A DNA stretch of 64,000 nt from Simiduia agarivorans SA1 = DSM 21679 (GTDB lineage: Bacteria > Pseudomonadota > Gammaproteobacteria > Pseudomonadales > Cellvibrionaceae), in the NCBI RefSeq assembly GCF_000305785.2, contig NC_018868.3:3208270-3272269 (forward strand), given 5' to 3'. A program made the translations under genes and the position numbers. The notes beneath the pieces are model-generated. The model was not told where the DNA came from, made no database searches, and was given only the letters and a program-made list of their open reading frames with translations. Below, one piece after another: positions 36,723 through 45,770 of the stretch; position 1 is the first letter of the stretch, and every line of letters begins with the position of its first letter.

Positions 36723-38384
36723 TCAGGCCGCCTGATTCTGAATGCGCGATTTAAGCAGTTTGGCGGGCGCTGTACTGTTCACCTGACCACCCTCCGGCAC
36801 CGAGGCCAGATTGACACCAGTGGCGGCCCGATAGGCGTGCAGGTAGCGTTGGATTTTTGTGCGCCAGTGGTTGGCCCAGTTGGCCGCGTTGGCATCCACC
36901 ACGGTATCGGTATCGGACCAATTGCCAAAGCGGATGCTCAGCAACAGCTGCTCGCCGGTCACCGCCAGCTCGCGGAAGTGATTGGTAGACAGGTCGCCCC
37001 AACCCTGCAATTTACGCATCACATCCACGCGATCCATCCAGGGTTCGGGTTGCGGCACCATCGGGCGGGTATTCAGAAATTCGCGCATTTCCGGCCGCGC
37101 TAACAGCCATTGGCAAATCAGCATTTCCTTGCGCAAGGTCCGTGGCAGATCACCGTATTGGTTGTGCATGCCTTCTGCCAGCAACATGTGGACTTCGCGC
37201 AATGCATGCAGCACGGGGAAGGCATCCGCCACATAACGTTGGTCGTCTACCTGCAAGAAGTAGCGCGAGCAGGTCCACAGCAATTGATGGAAGGCCTGCA
37301 AAAAACGCGAACGACTGTCAGCCGAATGCAGGGGCGGCACGGCTTTGCCTTCGATACTGAAACCGTAGTGGTGATCGTATTCGTAGGCGCGGCGCGCAAG
37401 CCCCAGGCGTGAGCCTTCTTTCTGAATAAAGCCCCACATCAGATTGTTGAGTCGACGCAGCGGATCAAGATTCAGGTTGGCCAGTGGGTCTGCCGTTTTC
37501 AATGCGCGGTTCTGAAACCTGAGCGCAATGGCGTTGATGGATTGCATCAGGCCCGACTCTTCTACCCAGTAACTCCAGATCAGTTCGCAGGGCGTGATAT
37601 AGCGCACCGCATCCAGTGCGATCGTCACTTCAGTGTCGGTCAGGCACGGGTTGGTTTCAATGGCGGTATCCTGCATGCGGCGCAATACCCGTTCCATGTA
37701 GGGCAACACTTTGTAATCCTGATGCTCCACCATGTACTGCCGGTACGCAGAGCCTTTGGCATCGTCGAATTGCGACCAGTCCACTTTGCCTTTGGCCAGG
37801 TTGGCAATATAGCACTCAATGGTTTTGTCGATGATTTCATAACTCTGGGTGCCGCGACCACACAAGTCATCTACCAGTGCCGGGCAACGTTCCACAATTT
37901 CGTCGTCGTGGCAGAGGGACTCCAGGTGTTTGGCCACCTTGTTGTATTGCAATTGATCACTCACGTGTTCGATGTATTTCCATAGCACCTGATCGGTGGT
38001 TTGGGGGATTTCCGGGGTGCCACCGTAAACCGGTCTGGGGCTGGTGATGGGCGCTTGCGTCATCGCGTCGGCGGCTGCCAGTGTCAGCTCCAGTGTGCTG
38101 CCGCCTTTCAGGCTGACACTTTCTCGTCGGGCCAGCTCGCGGAAATCCGAACCGCGGATCGATACGCTGAGCACGCCATCTCCCGATTTCGGGGCGTGTT
38201 GCTTAATCAGTTCATCGGCGTTGAATTCAAACTCTGCCCGGCCTTTTTTGGCGTCGCAGGTTTCAACCACCAGATCGTCGTCGTCGGTTATCAAGTGCAG
38301 ATCGAGCGGGACTTTATCGGTAAAGAGTCCGCCATCCTGGCGCTTGAGGTGTACCGTTAGCTTGGTTGAGTTGGCTTTGCTCAT
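36723..38384 (-). CDS. Operon protein of unknown function (553 aa)
   Basis: Last gene of a five-gene leftward operon. Residues 1-~105 look like a beta-sandwich domain (KLTVHLKRQDGGLF..., VSLKGGSTLELTL). The rest is mostly helical with many Trp and Tyr (IEHVSDQLQYNKVAKHLESL, LIWSYWVEESGLMQ, MWGFIQKEGSRLGLARRAYEY). There is no signal peptide or membrane span. Its start overlaps the stop of the zinc-protease-like gene by 4 bases (ATGA). I do not recognise the family; a structural or carrier role with the protease is only a guess. Confidence 0.75.
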   Translation of the reverse strand: MSKANSTKLTVHLKRQDGGLFTDKVPLDLHLITDDDDLVVETCDAKKGRAEFEFNADELIKQHAPKSGDGVLSVSIRGSDFRELARRESVSLKGGSTLELTLAAADAMTQAPITSPRPVYGGTPEIPQTTDQVLWKYIEHVSDQLQYNKVAKHLESLCHDDEIVERCPALVDDLCGRGTQSYEIIDKTIECYIANLAKGKVDWSQFDDAKGSAYRQYMVEHQDYKVLPYMERVLRRMQDTAIETNPCLTDTEVTIALDAVRYITPCELIWSYWVEESGLMQSINAIALRFQNRALKTADPLANLNLDPLRRLNNLMWGFIQKEGSRLGLARRAYEYDHHYGFSIEGKAVPPLHSADSRSRFLQAFHQLLWTCSRYFLQVDDQRYVADAFPVLHALREVHMLLAEGMHNQYGDLPRTLRKEMLICQWLLARPEMREFLNTRPMVPQPEPWMDRVDVMRKLQGWGDLSTNHFRELAVTGEQLLLSIRFGNWSDTDTVVDANAANWANHWRTKIQRYLHAYRAATGVNLASVPEGGQVNSTAPAKLLKSRIQNQAA

Positions 38385-39712
38385 CGTTCACCTCCTGTTG
38401 GTGATGGATGCATTGAGGGAAGAAAAATACCCGCAGGGGACTTGGCGCCCGCCAGGTAAGTGAGGGGGTGATTGGAAAAACCGGCAAACTGATCCGTGTG
38501 CTTGGGTGAGCTGGCCCAGTAGTTCAGTGCCTGGTCCAATAGCATGGCTTCGCGCTCGGCCGACACGGCATTTTCCAGCCGTGCTAAACCAAGCAATGCA
38601 AATACCCGGGTTGGCCGCCAGTGGCGGATGATGCGCGGATAGCGTAAAAACTGTTGCAAGGGCGCGCGTAACCGCACGGGGTTGACCTGCCCGGTATCAA
38701 ACAAACTGAGCCACGGCTGGCCGTTTACCTGCAGCGTTTGCAGTTGTTCAATAAACCAGGGCATGGCGGCCAACAATTGCTCGGCGTTTTTGCGCGAAAT
38801 CGCCGTGGCGTCGTCCAGCGGATAAACCCGCAGCCAGTGTTGCTCAAGGCGCTTGAAGTGATCGCTGCCAAACAATGCGTAGCCTAAACGACAACTGAGC
38901 ATCACCCGCAACCAGGGCCAGGGGTGCGGATCGTCGAGACCGGTCATTTTAAGTACGAAGGGTTTGGGCAGGCTCATCACTGAAATCAGACCGGTGGTGG
39001 CAGCACAGCCGAGCTTTGCCAGGGCCCAGACATCGGCAATGATCTCCGAGCGCCAGCGCGTCCAGTGATCCTTGGTGGGATGCTGACCCCGGCTTAATTG
39101 TTCGCCGAACAACTGCACCAGGTTCAGCAAGGCCGCGCCCTGGTGGCCGACTTCGTGGTAAAGCGACGCCGCGATACCGGCACCCACCATCCGTTCGCGC
39201 GGAATGCGGATGATCGACACCGGATTCTCTTCACCACTGGGCAGGCGCGTGCGCACCCGTCGGATAGCCGCACCATGGCCGCGATCGAGATAGCAAATCA
39301 TCGCTGGCAATGCCAGGGTTGCGTTGGCTAGTTGAAGAGCATCCTTGGCGGCTACATCGAGCCCACCCAGCCAGGCACCGTAAGTGGCTTCTGAGCGCTG
39401 GTTAAGGGCATCGGCAAAAATGTCCAGCTCCGACAGCACCAGGTTGTACTTCACTTTCAGCGTGCTGTATTCGCGCATCAGTTGATCCGGCGAAAACAGA
39501 TCGCTATTGGCGCGCCGGATAAACAGCTCAAGCGCTTGCGCAACGCGTTTCAGGCCCTGGCCGATATGGTGATCCAGGCGTTGAACCACCCAGGCTCCCG
39601 GGCTGGCAGCGGTACTCATGGGCATGGCGTGGCCGAGTTTCACCACTTTCCGTGCCCGGTGCAGTAGCCCTTGAGCATCCTCGGCCAGCAGTTGATGGCT
39701 GCTCGTGCTCAT
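38381..39712 (-). CDS. Zincin-like metallopeptidase of unknown target (443 aa)
   Basis: The motif HEVGH (residues 186-190, within AGIAASLYHEVGHQGAALL) supplies two zinc histidines and the catalytic glutamate. E223 and D227 in SEIIADVWALAKLG fit the downstream ExxxD of gluzincins, which gives the third ligand. The rest is helical with no signal peptide. It lies between the paralogous acidic proteins and the 553-residue protein, with 2-4 base junctions, so it is co-translated and could process its operon partners. The family is not recognised. Confidence 0.75.
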   Translation of the reverse strand: MSTSSHQLLAEDAQGLLHRARKVVKLGHAMPMSTAASPGAWVVQRLDHHIGQGLKRVAQALELFIRRANSDLFSPDQLMREYSTLKVKYNLVLSELDIFADALNQRSEATYGAWLGGLDVAAKDALQLANATLALPAMICYLDRGHGAAIRRVRTRLPSGEENPVSIIRIPRERMVGAGIAASLYHEVGHQGAALLNLVQLFGEQLSRGQHPTKDHWTRWRSEIIADVWALAKLGCAATTGLISVMSLPKPFVLKMTGLDDPHPWPWLRVMLSCRLGYALFGSDHFKRLEQHWLRVYPLDDATAISRKNAEQLLAAMPWFIEQLQTLQVNGQPWLSLFDTGQVNPVRLRAPLQQFLRYPRIIRHWRPTRVFALLGLARLENAVSAEREAMLLDQALNYWASSPKHTDQFAGFSNHPLTYLAGAKSPAGIFLPSMHPSPTGGER

Positions 39713-39714
39713 GG

Positions 39715-40284
39715 TCAGACTCCGCTGATAATCAGGTGCCTGCCTGCGCGCCGGACCTGACCGCCGGTGGTTGGAGCCGCCGACAAAAACACCTTGCGGG
39801 CCAACGCCGGCGTAATGGTTTGTCCGCGCGCTTTGGCGTTGACCAGCGCACGTGTGCCCTTGTGCATGGCATTGGCCAGTCGGTTCGCGGTCTCATAATC
39901 CAACTCGAGTTCGCGGCTGCTGAAATAGCGGTGGCCGGCACGGGTTGCGGTGTTGACGGCGGCACCGATGGCGGGTGTCAGTAAATCCGAGGCGCCGAGT
40001 TTTTTGGCTAACAAGCTTGCGCCCAGTCCGAGTGCCGAACCCAGGTCGCTGCCCACCCGGCTGTCACGCCAGCCGCCTTTATAGCGCGACTTGAGTGCGT
40101 TTTTCGCCATGGAAAGTAACTTGAATTCGAGTTCCTCTTCGCTGGTGGCTTGCATGAGTGCCTGCGCCGGGTCGTCATGTTCGAATTCAGTATCCGTTTC
40201 GAATTCGAATTCATCGTCGAACTCGTCCATTTCAAACTCGGAGAATGGGTGGTTATCAACGCGAGTGCGGTTAATGGCGTGCAT
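39715..40284 (-). CDS. Acidic/Gly-Ala-rich operon protein C (189 aa)
   Basis: Start at 40284 is set by GGAGA upstream. Residues ~14-40 are very acidic and aromatic (FEMDEFDDEFEFETDTEFE). Then comes EEELEFKLLSMAKNAL, a Gly/Ala-rich segment (~85-115: GSALGLGASLLAKKLGASDLL...IGAAVNTA) and a C-terminus ending GGQVRRAGRHLIISGV. The layout is the same as operon protein A at 40701-41288. No family recognised; the hydrophobic core may insert in a membrane or pack into an assembly. Confidence 0.72.
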   Translation of the reverse strand: MHAINRTRVDNHPFSEFEMDEFDDEFEFETDTEFEHDDPAQALMQATSEEELEFKLLSMAKNALKSRYKGGWRDSRVGSDLGSALGLGASLLAKKLGASDLLTPAIGAAVNTATRAGHRYFSSRELELDYETANRLANAMHKGTRALVNAKARGQTITPALARKVFLSAAPTTGGQVRRAGRHLIISGV

Positions 40285-40696
40285 GGTAATCTCCTGGTCC
40301 TTGGGTTGTGTCTGGTGTGTATAACGCGCTTTGGTGTAGCAATTGTGCGAGTTGTGATAACAACGGCGTGGGCTTATCGGCACGCTTGCGCGCGAGGACG
40401 CGCGCAAGTTTTTTCGACCATTCCAGCGCAGTCGGTTCGATTGCCGGGCTTTCGCCCAGCAATCTGAGCCGGATCAGTTGCGCGGCTGTTACCAGTGCCG
40501 GTTCATCAAGCTGACTGCTGCCCTGGCGCACCTGTTGATGCAGTTCAATCAGGACCGGCGCAATCTCTGCTAAGGACTGATTGAACGACTGCCGGTTGAG
40601 CCAGTGGGCAAAGTCATCGGTAACGGGCTCGCTCGCTGGTGCGGAAACAGGTGCGGATTCCGGCACTCCCGCGTTAGTCAGGTCGACGTCGTGCAT
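40271..40696 (-). CDS. Operon protein B, unknown (141 aa)
   Basis: The start at 40696 follows the stop of protein A by a few bases. 141 residues, helical, with an Ala/Pro/Ser-rich N-terminus (PESAPVSAPASEPV) and a helical middle (FAHWLNRQSFNQSLAEIAPVLIELHQQ). It contains no acidic-aromatic or Gly-Ala core. Its 3' end overlaps the protein C start by 14 bases, so it is tightly coupled. No family recognised. Confidence 0.65.
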   Translation of the reverse strand: MHDVDLTNAGVPESAPVSAPASEPVTDDFAHWLNRQSFNQSLAEIAPVLIELHQQVRQGSSQLDEPALVTAAQLIRLRLLGESPAIEPTALEWSKKLARVLARKRADKPTPLLSQLAQLLHQSALYTPDTTQGPGDYHARH

Positions 40697-40700
40697 GGTG

Positions 40701-41288
40701 TTACCCGCCATAAACGTTCTGCAAAATGATGCGGTTGCCCTTGCGGTACCAACGACCGGACTGGCCGCCAGCGCCACCACCTCGGCGGTTGATTTGTGCC
40801 AGGGCCATCTTCACGCTTTGCTTGGCTGCCTGTGGTGCCGGTGCTGAACGCTGCAACTGCTCGGCATTTTTGGCGGCGACTTTCGCCAACTGCACAATTT
40901 TCTTGGCGGTTTCAAGTTCGGCATCTTCCGGGCTCAGACCTTCCAGTTCCATCTCAAACAGACTGGACGCAAAGCTGCCCAGTTTGCCGCCAATAGCGCC
41001 GCCTATGCCCGGTGCCACCATATTGCCGACGGCGGCGCCCACTGTGGGCAAGGCTTTTTTTGCAATGCCCTTGAGTGCGCCTGTGACCATGCGACCGGTT
41101 TTGGACTTCAGGAATTTGCCCGCACGTTTCACCAGCTTGCCAAAAAAGTAATCCAGCTCTTGTTCGGAGCCGGCGCTCAGGAGTTCGTAGGCAAGTTCCA
41201 GTTCGTCGGCAGATTCAAAATCCTGCTCGTCGTCCCAGCCGCCTTCGTAATCCATTTCAAAATCCAGTTCGTCATCGAGTTCCCACAT
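40701..41288 (-). CDS. Acidic/Gly-Ala-rich operon protein A (195 aa)
   Basis: First gene of the operon; start at 41288 set by AAGGAGATAAATGCA. Residues 1-~50 are strongly acidic and aromatic (WELDDELDFEMDYEGGWDDEQDFE). Next is a basic helix (FFGKLVKRAGKFLKSKTGRM) and a Gly/Ala-rich hydrophobic stretch (~80-115: ALPTVGAAVGNMV...GIGGAIGGKLGS). An acidic helix and a C-terminal GGQSGRWYRKGNRIILQNVYGG-like end follow. The C-terminal pattern G-x-x-R-x-G-x-x-I-I recurs in protein C. I recall similar uncharacterised proteins in other bacteria but no function. Confidence 0.75.
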   Translation of the reverse strand: MWELDDELDFEMDYEGGWDDEQDFESADELELAYELLSAGSEQELDYFFGKLVKRAGKFLKSKTGRMVTGALKGIAKKALPTVGAAVGNMVAPGIGGAIGGKLGSFASSLFEMELEGLSPEDAELETAKKIVQLAKVAAKNAEQLQRSAPAPQAAKQSVKMALAQINRRGGGAGGQSGRWYRKGNRIILQNVYGG

Positions 41289-41329
41289 TGCATTTATCTC
41301 CTTGGGTGTAATAGGGTGAAGGGGATAAA

Positions 41330-41344
41330 TCACAATGTGTGCCA
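41330..41344 (-). promoter_or_regulatory. Sigma54-like promoter of the five-gene operon
   Basis: On the minus strand: TGGCAC (41344-41339), five bases, then GTGA where consensus has TTGC. The -24 element is perfect; the -12 element has its invariant GC as GA. The expected start would be ~41319, giving a ~31-base leader with AAGGAG before the ATG at 41288. The match is suggestive, not proven. Confidence 0.35.
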
Positions 41345-41441
41345 ACTTGTATGTATTTGATTTTGTTGGATTTACTGATTTTATAGCGTGCGCGCGCGCG
41401 AAGATGGTTTCGGCGACGGGTAAAAAAACGAACCAGACTTC

Positions 41442-41491
41442 GCTTGGCGCTGCACGCTATAGATGGGCTTGGCGCTGCGCGCTATGGATGG
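41442..41491 (+). repeat. Tandem 25-bp direct repeat
   Basis: The 25-base unit GCTTGGCGCTGCACGCTATA followed by GATGG (41442-41466) recurs with two differences at 41467-41491, just before the metallo-beta-lactamase start. It may affect its promoter or be recent slippage. Confidence 0.7.
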
Positions 41492-41511
41492 GATGAACAG
41501 GAAGAGGCAGA

Positions 41512-42399
41512 ATGGGCTTACCAAAAGGGTTGCAGTTTTTTTTGTTAGCGCTGCTGGCGATGCCAATGGTCGGGACTCAAGCACAGACTGCGGTAACGGC
41601 GGAGCACTGGGTAGATAGCTGCGCAGACTGGGACGCGTGGGATAAACCGGGTCCGCCGTTCCGGGTATTGGGTAACACTTACTACGTAGGTACCTGCGGC
41701 ATTGCTGCCATATTGATTACCGGCGATGCCGGGCATGTGCTGATCGACAGCGGTACTGACCGGGGCGCCGTGATTGTGCGCGACAATATTGCCCGGCTCG
41801 GATTTTCGCTGTCGGATGTGAAAATCCTATTGCACAGCCATGAGCATATTGACCATGTAGGCGGTATGGCCAGCTTGCAATCGCTTTCGGGTGCAACGCT
41901 CTATGCGTCGCCTGCTGCCGCCGCAGTAATGCGCAATGGTACCGCAGGCGAGGACGACCCGCAGGCGGGCGCGCTGGCGTCTTTCCCGGTGGCGCGCGTT
42001 GGCGGTCTGGTGAACGACGGCGATCAGATTGCGCTGGGCAATCTGCGTTTAACGGCCTACGCCACACCGGGCCACACGCCCGGAGCCTTGAGTTGGCAAT
42101 GGCGCGCGTGCGAAGAGGACCGGTGTACGACGCTGGTGTACGCCGACAGTCTTTCGCCGGTCAGCGCCGAGGGGTATCGCTTCAATGCACACCCTGAATA
42201 CCTGCAAGCCTACCGGCTTGGGTTGGCAACACTTGCCGACCTCGAATGCGATTTGTTGTTAACGCCGCATCCCTCCGCCAGTCAAATGCGGCAGAGACTG
42301 AGTGAGCGGCAATCTTTGGCAGTGCCCGACGCTTGCCGGCAGTATGCCACTGGCATCAGCGCCCGGCTCGCGCAGCGGCTGGCTAGCGAAGCTGACTGA
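41512..42399 (+). CDS. Subclass B3 metallo-beta-lactamase
   Basis: 295 residues with a signal peptide (~1-24, ending TQA), so the enzyme is periplasmic. Zinc ligands are visible: H110-x-H112-x-D114-H115 in LHSHEHIDHVGG, H188 in TPGHTPGALSW and H253 in LLLTPHPSASQ. The TPGHTPGxxxW context and the absence of a Zn2-site cysteine fit subclass B3, which hydrolyses beta-lactams. GAAGAGGCAG precedes the ATG. Nothing about its actual activity can be read from sequence. Confidence 0.9.
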   Translation: MGLPKGLQFFLLALLAMPMVGTQAQTAVTAEHWVDSCADWDAWDKPGPPFRVLGNTYYVGTCGIAAILITGDAGHVLIDSGTDRGAVIVRDNIARLGFSLSDVKILLHSHEHIDHVGGMASLQSLSGATLYASPAAAAVMRNGTAGEDDPQAGALASFPVARVGGLVNDGDQIALGNLRLTAYATPGHTPGALSWQWRACEEDRCTTLVYADSLSPVSAEGYRFNAHPEYLQAYRLGLATLADLECDLLLTPHPSASQMRQRLSERQSLAVPDACRQYATGISARLAQRLASEAD

Positions 42400-42668
42400 T
42401 GGCACTTGTAACCGCGTGCCGGATTGGACGCCAGCTACCTTGCCAAGGCTGCAGCAGCCCGCGGGCTTGATCGACGATCTAACCGGCCTGCGTTGCAGGT
42501 TTGGCTGGCACAGGCGTGCCACTCGGGCGGCCGCCAGCCTTGTCATCTTTTTGCACATTGTTGCGTTTTAGTTCCACAAATTGAACTTTCTTAACCCATC
42601 TTGACTCTTACTGTGGCTATAGTCAGGCGCCCATGATGGGCCGGGTAAAATTTAAAAGTGGAACAACT

Positions 42669-44063
42669 ATGTTGGCAGAAAAATCTATTAAGGGTGCGTT
42701 GAAGGCACTGACATTTATTTCGGTGTTGAGTTTGTTGGTCGGTTGTCTGAACGATGACGACGATGACAGTAGCGACTCGACCAGCTATGGCACGGTTCAG
42801 TTTTACAATGCCAGTAGCAATTCTTCCTCGACGCGTTTTTTAATCGATGCCAGTCTCAAGTCTGTAGTGAGTTTTGGTGATGCCTCATCCCGCATTTCTC
42901 TGGAGCCAGAAACCTATGAGATCTCCATTGAAAGAACCAATGTGGATAATGCCAGTGACTATGTGGAATTGTTGTCCCAGGAAGTGACCATTGCCAATGG
43001 CACAAACCGGTTGTTTGTTATGTCGGGTGAGTTTTCAGCACCCACATTAACAGAGTACTCATTTGACCCCGAAGATGATTTGGAATCGGATGAATTGGCC
43101 TTGATGGGATTTAATCTCACCAGTGAATACGCCCAGCTTGAAATTTATTATGGACCAACCGATGGCGATCAGACATCGGCGACTTTGTTGGCCACTCTGG
43201 GCAATCAGGCGCAGTCTGAATTTGTCGCGCTGGACGCTGATGATTACTTGTTTTATGTGGTGGACGCCGACAGTGGCGATACCCTTTTAACAACCAAGTC
43301 TGTGCCCTTTACCGGTGGTTACAACTATTTTGTCATCGTGCGCGATGATGTGGTTAACGGCGGTATCTCATTGGATCAGATGTCCAGCTCTACGTTCGTT
43401 TACAACTATCCCAATCCGGAGGCGAATGCCCAGGTCCGGGCTTACCAGTCCATCGACAATCTGAATGCGGTGGATTTGACGCTGGCGGGAGCAGGCGAGG
43501 ATTTTGCTGAAAACGCGCTGGCGATCGACACCCTGTCTGAATTTATTACCCTGCCGTATGGGGATTATCTGATGCGCCTCTCGGCCGCGGGCAATCCCGA
43601 TGAAACCCATTTGCAGAATAAACTGGTGTCACTCCAGCCGGGCGCCGCAAAAAACGTCCTGTTTTATCGCAACAGCAACGCTGCGGTCGCAGCCCTGGTG
43701 TATAGCCAGGACATGCGCGCAAGGGTGTATGAGCACGATATCAATCTGGTCAGCCTGTCGGACATACGGGATGCAGACGGCGATCGGTATCTGTTGCGAG
43801 CCTATTTTGTGAACGAAGAGAAGGGTGAAACCAAAGAAACGGCTTCTCAGGTGGTCACGGGCATCGAGTTTGCCAGCGTTGAAAACTTTACCCTGGTCAC
43901 GGGTAATTATGCGGTTTATCTGATGTACACCGATGAGGATAACCAGGAACACCTGGCGGCCGAGAAAACCCAGTTAAACCTGGAAGCCAGCACCAACTAC
44001 CAATTGATACTGGAGCCGGACGAGACTGTCTACACGGGTTATCGCCTGTCGGTCTTGCACTGA
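42669..44063 (+). CDS. DUF4397-type lipoprotein 1
   Basis: The start at 42669 gives 464 residues. The N-terminus (MLAEKSIKGALKALTF...LSLLVGC) is a lipoprotein signal with cysteine in a LVGC lipobox, followed by an acidic tail DDDDDSSDS. The mature part repeats a ~100-residue beta-rich unit (VQFYNASSNSSSTRF..., LEIYYGPTDGDQ..., VRAYQSIDN...), as in DUF4397 surface proteins. The paralogue at 44278 lies directly downstream. The function is unknown; it is expected in the outer membrane or periplasm. Confidence 0.82.
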   Translation: MLAEKSIKGALKALTFISVLSLLVGCLNDDDDDSSDSTSYGTVQFYNASSNSSSTRFLIDASLKSVVSFGDASSRISLEPETYEISIERTNVDNASDYVELLSQEVTIANGTNRLFVMSGEFSAPTLTEYSFDPEDDLESDELALMGFNLTSEYAQLEIYYGPTDGDQTSATLLATLGNQAQSEFVALDADDYLFYVVDADSGDTLLTTKSVPFTGGYNYFVIVRDDVVNGGISLDQMSSSTFVYNYPNPEANAQVRAYQSIDNLNAVDLTLAGAGEDFAENALAIDTLSEFITLPYGDYLMRLSAAGNPDETHLQNKLVSLQPGAAKNVLFYRNSNAAVAALVYSQDMRARVYEHDINLVSLSDIRDADGDRYLLRAYFVNEEKGETKETASQVVTGIEFASVENFTLVTGNYAVYLMYTDEDNQEHLAAEKTQLNLEASTNYQLILEPDETVYTGYRLSVLH

Positions 44064-44277
44064 TCCGGTGGCGCCTACCGGCGCCGGCTGCGCCCGGCGC
44101 CTGTTGGCAGGGTGTAGGTCAGGGCGGACCTTGCCCTTTTCCGACCGGCAGGTCATGGCCGTTTCGGCCTGAAAGCCCGGTTTGCCGCACCTGCGAGCCG
44201 ATTAGGCTCGACTTGCCAGTTGAAGCCATTACAATGGCCCATTCCGCCGATTGGCGTGTCAGTAATGATTGGGATAG

Positions 44278-45729
44278 ATGATGAGTTGGTTAAAAAACAG
44301 GCTGCTTGCCTTGGGAACGCTGGCTGTGGCGACGGCCATGGTGTTGTCGGGGTGTTTGGGTGATGACAACAATAACCGGAATTCCAGCTCGGGTGTTTTT
44401 GGCCGCGTGCAGTTCTATAACGCGGTGGCGGATAGCCCAAAGGTCATGTTTGAGTTGCCCGATGGCCGGTTAGTCGGCAATGGTCAGCGCGAGGACTGGA
44501 ATGTGGTTGCCGGTTATGGCCGGGGCAGTCAGCGTTTGGCGATTACGCCGAATGAGTACAGTCTGAATGTATACCGGCTCGGAGCTGTTTCAGGCGAATA
44601 CGATCAACTTTTGTTGAACCAGCCACTGACCGTAGTGGATGGCGTGCATCAGTTTATTGTAATGACTGGCGATTTCAGTGCACCTGCCCTGAAGACATTT
44701 ACCTATTCGACCAACACTGACCGCGATGCGTTGAATTTTGATTTACGGGTGCTCAATTTTACCTCGGACTATGCCCAAATCGAGGTGTTATACGGGGCGG
44801 AAGGTGGCGCGCTGGAAGATGCGACCTTGCACGCCACTATCAGTCAAACGGAGGCCTCCGAGTTTGAAGAGCTGGGTGAAGGTCGCTACACCCTGTATGT
44901 GGTGGATGCAGACACCGGTAATCTGCTGCTGACCACGGAGCCCATGTCTTTTGTCCGCAATAATACCTATTTTGTCAGTGTGCGCGATGATCTTGCGACA
45001 GGTGGTGTGATTGTCGATCAGCTCAATGCCAGCGGGTTTGTGTACAGCTACGGCGTGCCCCAAACCCAGGGGCAGGTGCGGATCTATCACTCTCTGGAAG
45101 ATATTGGCTCGGTTGATGTGGCGTTGGTGGGCGATCAGGATGAAGCCACAATCCCCAATGCAGCCGCAGATCAGTTTTCTCCTGCTGTTGCACTGGAGGC
45201 GGGGACTTATTCGTTGACCATCACTGCCAGCGGCGCCAGCGACAGCATCATCGAAGATGTAAACGTGGCGGTTCCAGCGGGTCAAGGGCGTGATCTGGCG
45301 ACGCTTCGCTATGATGGCGAAGTGAAAGTGTTGAGCTATGTGCGTGAATTGCTGACCAATGCCTACGAGAGTCAGGTCAATATCATGAACCTGGCCGATG
45401 TGCGGGATGACGAGGATGAACCCGAGCTTCTGAAATTTTATCTGGTGCCTTCGGACAGCTATACCGGCGATCCTGCAGTGGATAAGCCATTGGGTATTGG
45501 CTTAACAAAAATGTCCACCGGCACCGTGGTGAATGCCACGCTGACACCGGATGACTACTACGTTTATGTGGCTTATGAAGTTACTGAAACCGTGGGTGAT
45601 ACTACCACCACCGTCGATGTCGATTTGATCGACGGGCAAATGATCAGCATTGTGTCGGGGGTTAATAATCAATTAATTTTTGAGCCCGATTCTACCCAGC
45701 CAAGCGGATATCGATTAACGCTTTACTGA
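44278..45729 (+). CDS. DUF4397-type lipoprotein 2
   Basis: 483 residues from the ATG at 44278 (a second ATG follows at once). Lipobox LSGC with acidic/Asn-rich DDNNNRNSSS after the cysteine. It shares with the upstream gene the pattern FGRVQFYNAVADSPK..., LDFEV-type strands and VRIYHSLEDIGSVDVAL, and the same length class. The two are clearly duplicates. A terminator follows. Role unknown. Confidence 0.82.
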   Translation: MMSWLKNRLLALGTLAVATAMVLSGCLGDDNNNRNSSSGVFGRVQFYNAVADSPKVMFELPDGRLVGNGQREDWNVVAGYGRGSQRLAITPNEYSLNVYRLGAVSGEYDQLLLNQPLTVVDGVHQFIVMTGDFSAPALKTFTYSTNTDRDALNFDLRVLNFTSDYAQIEVLYGAEGGALEDATLHATISQTEASEFEELGEGRYTLYVVDADTGNLLLTTEPMSFVRNNTYFVSVRDDLATGGVIVDQLNASGFVYSYGVPQTQGQVRIYHSLEDIGSVDVALVGDQDEATIPNAAADQFSPAVALEAGTYSLTITASGASDSIIEDVNVAVPAGQGRDLATLRYDGEVKVLSYVRELLTNAYESQVNIMNLADVRDDEDEPELLKFYLVPSDSYTGDPAVDKPLGIGLTKMSTGTVVNATLTPDDYYVYVAYEVTETVGDTTTTVDVDLIDGQMISIVSGVNNQLIFEPDSTQPSGYRLTLY

Positions 45730-45736
45730 GTAGAAT

Positions 45737-45764
45737 AAAATGGGGCCAAAGGCCCCATTTTTTT
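45737..45764. terminator. Bidirectional Rho-independent terminator
   Basis: AAAATGGGGCC pairs with GGCCCCATTTT. It has an A-run on the left and a T-run on the right, so it can serve both the DUF4397 gene and the convergent metalloprotease gene. Confidence 0.82.
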
Positions 45765-45770
45765 GCCAGG

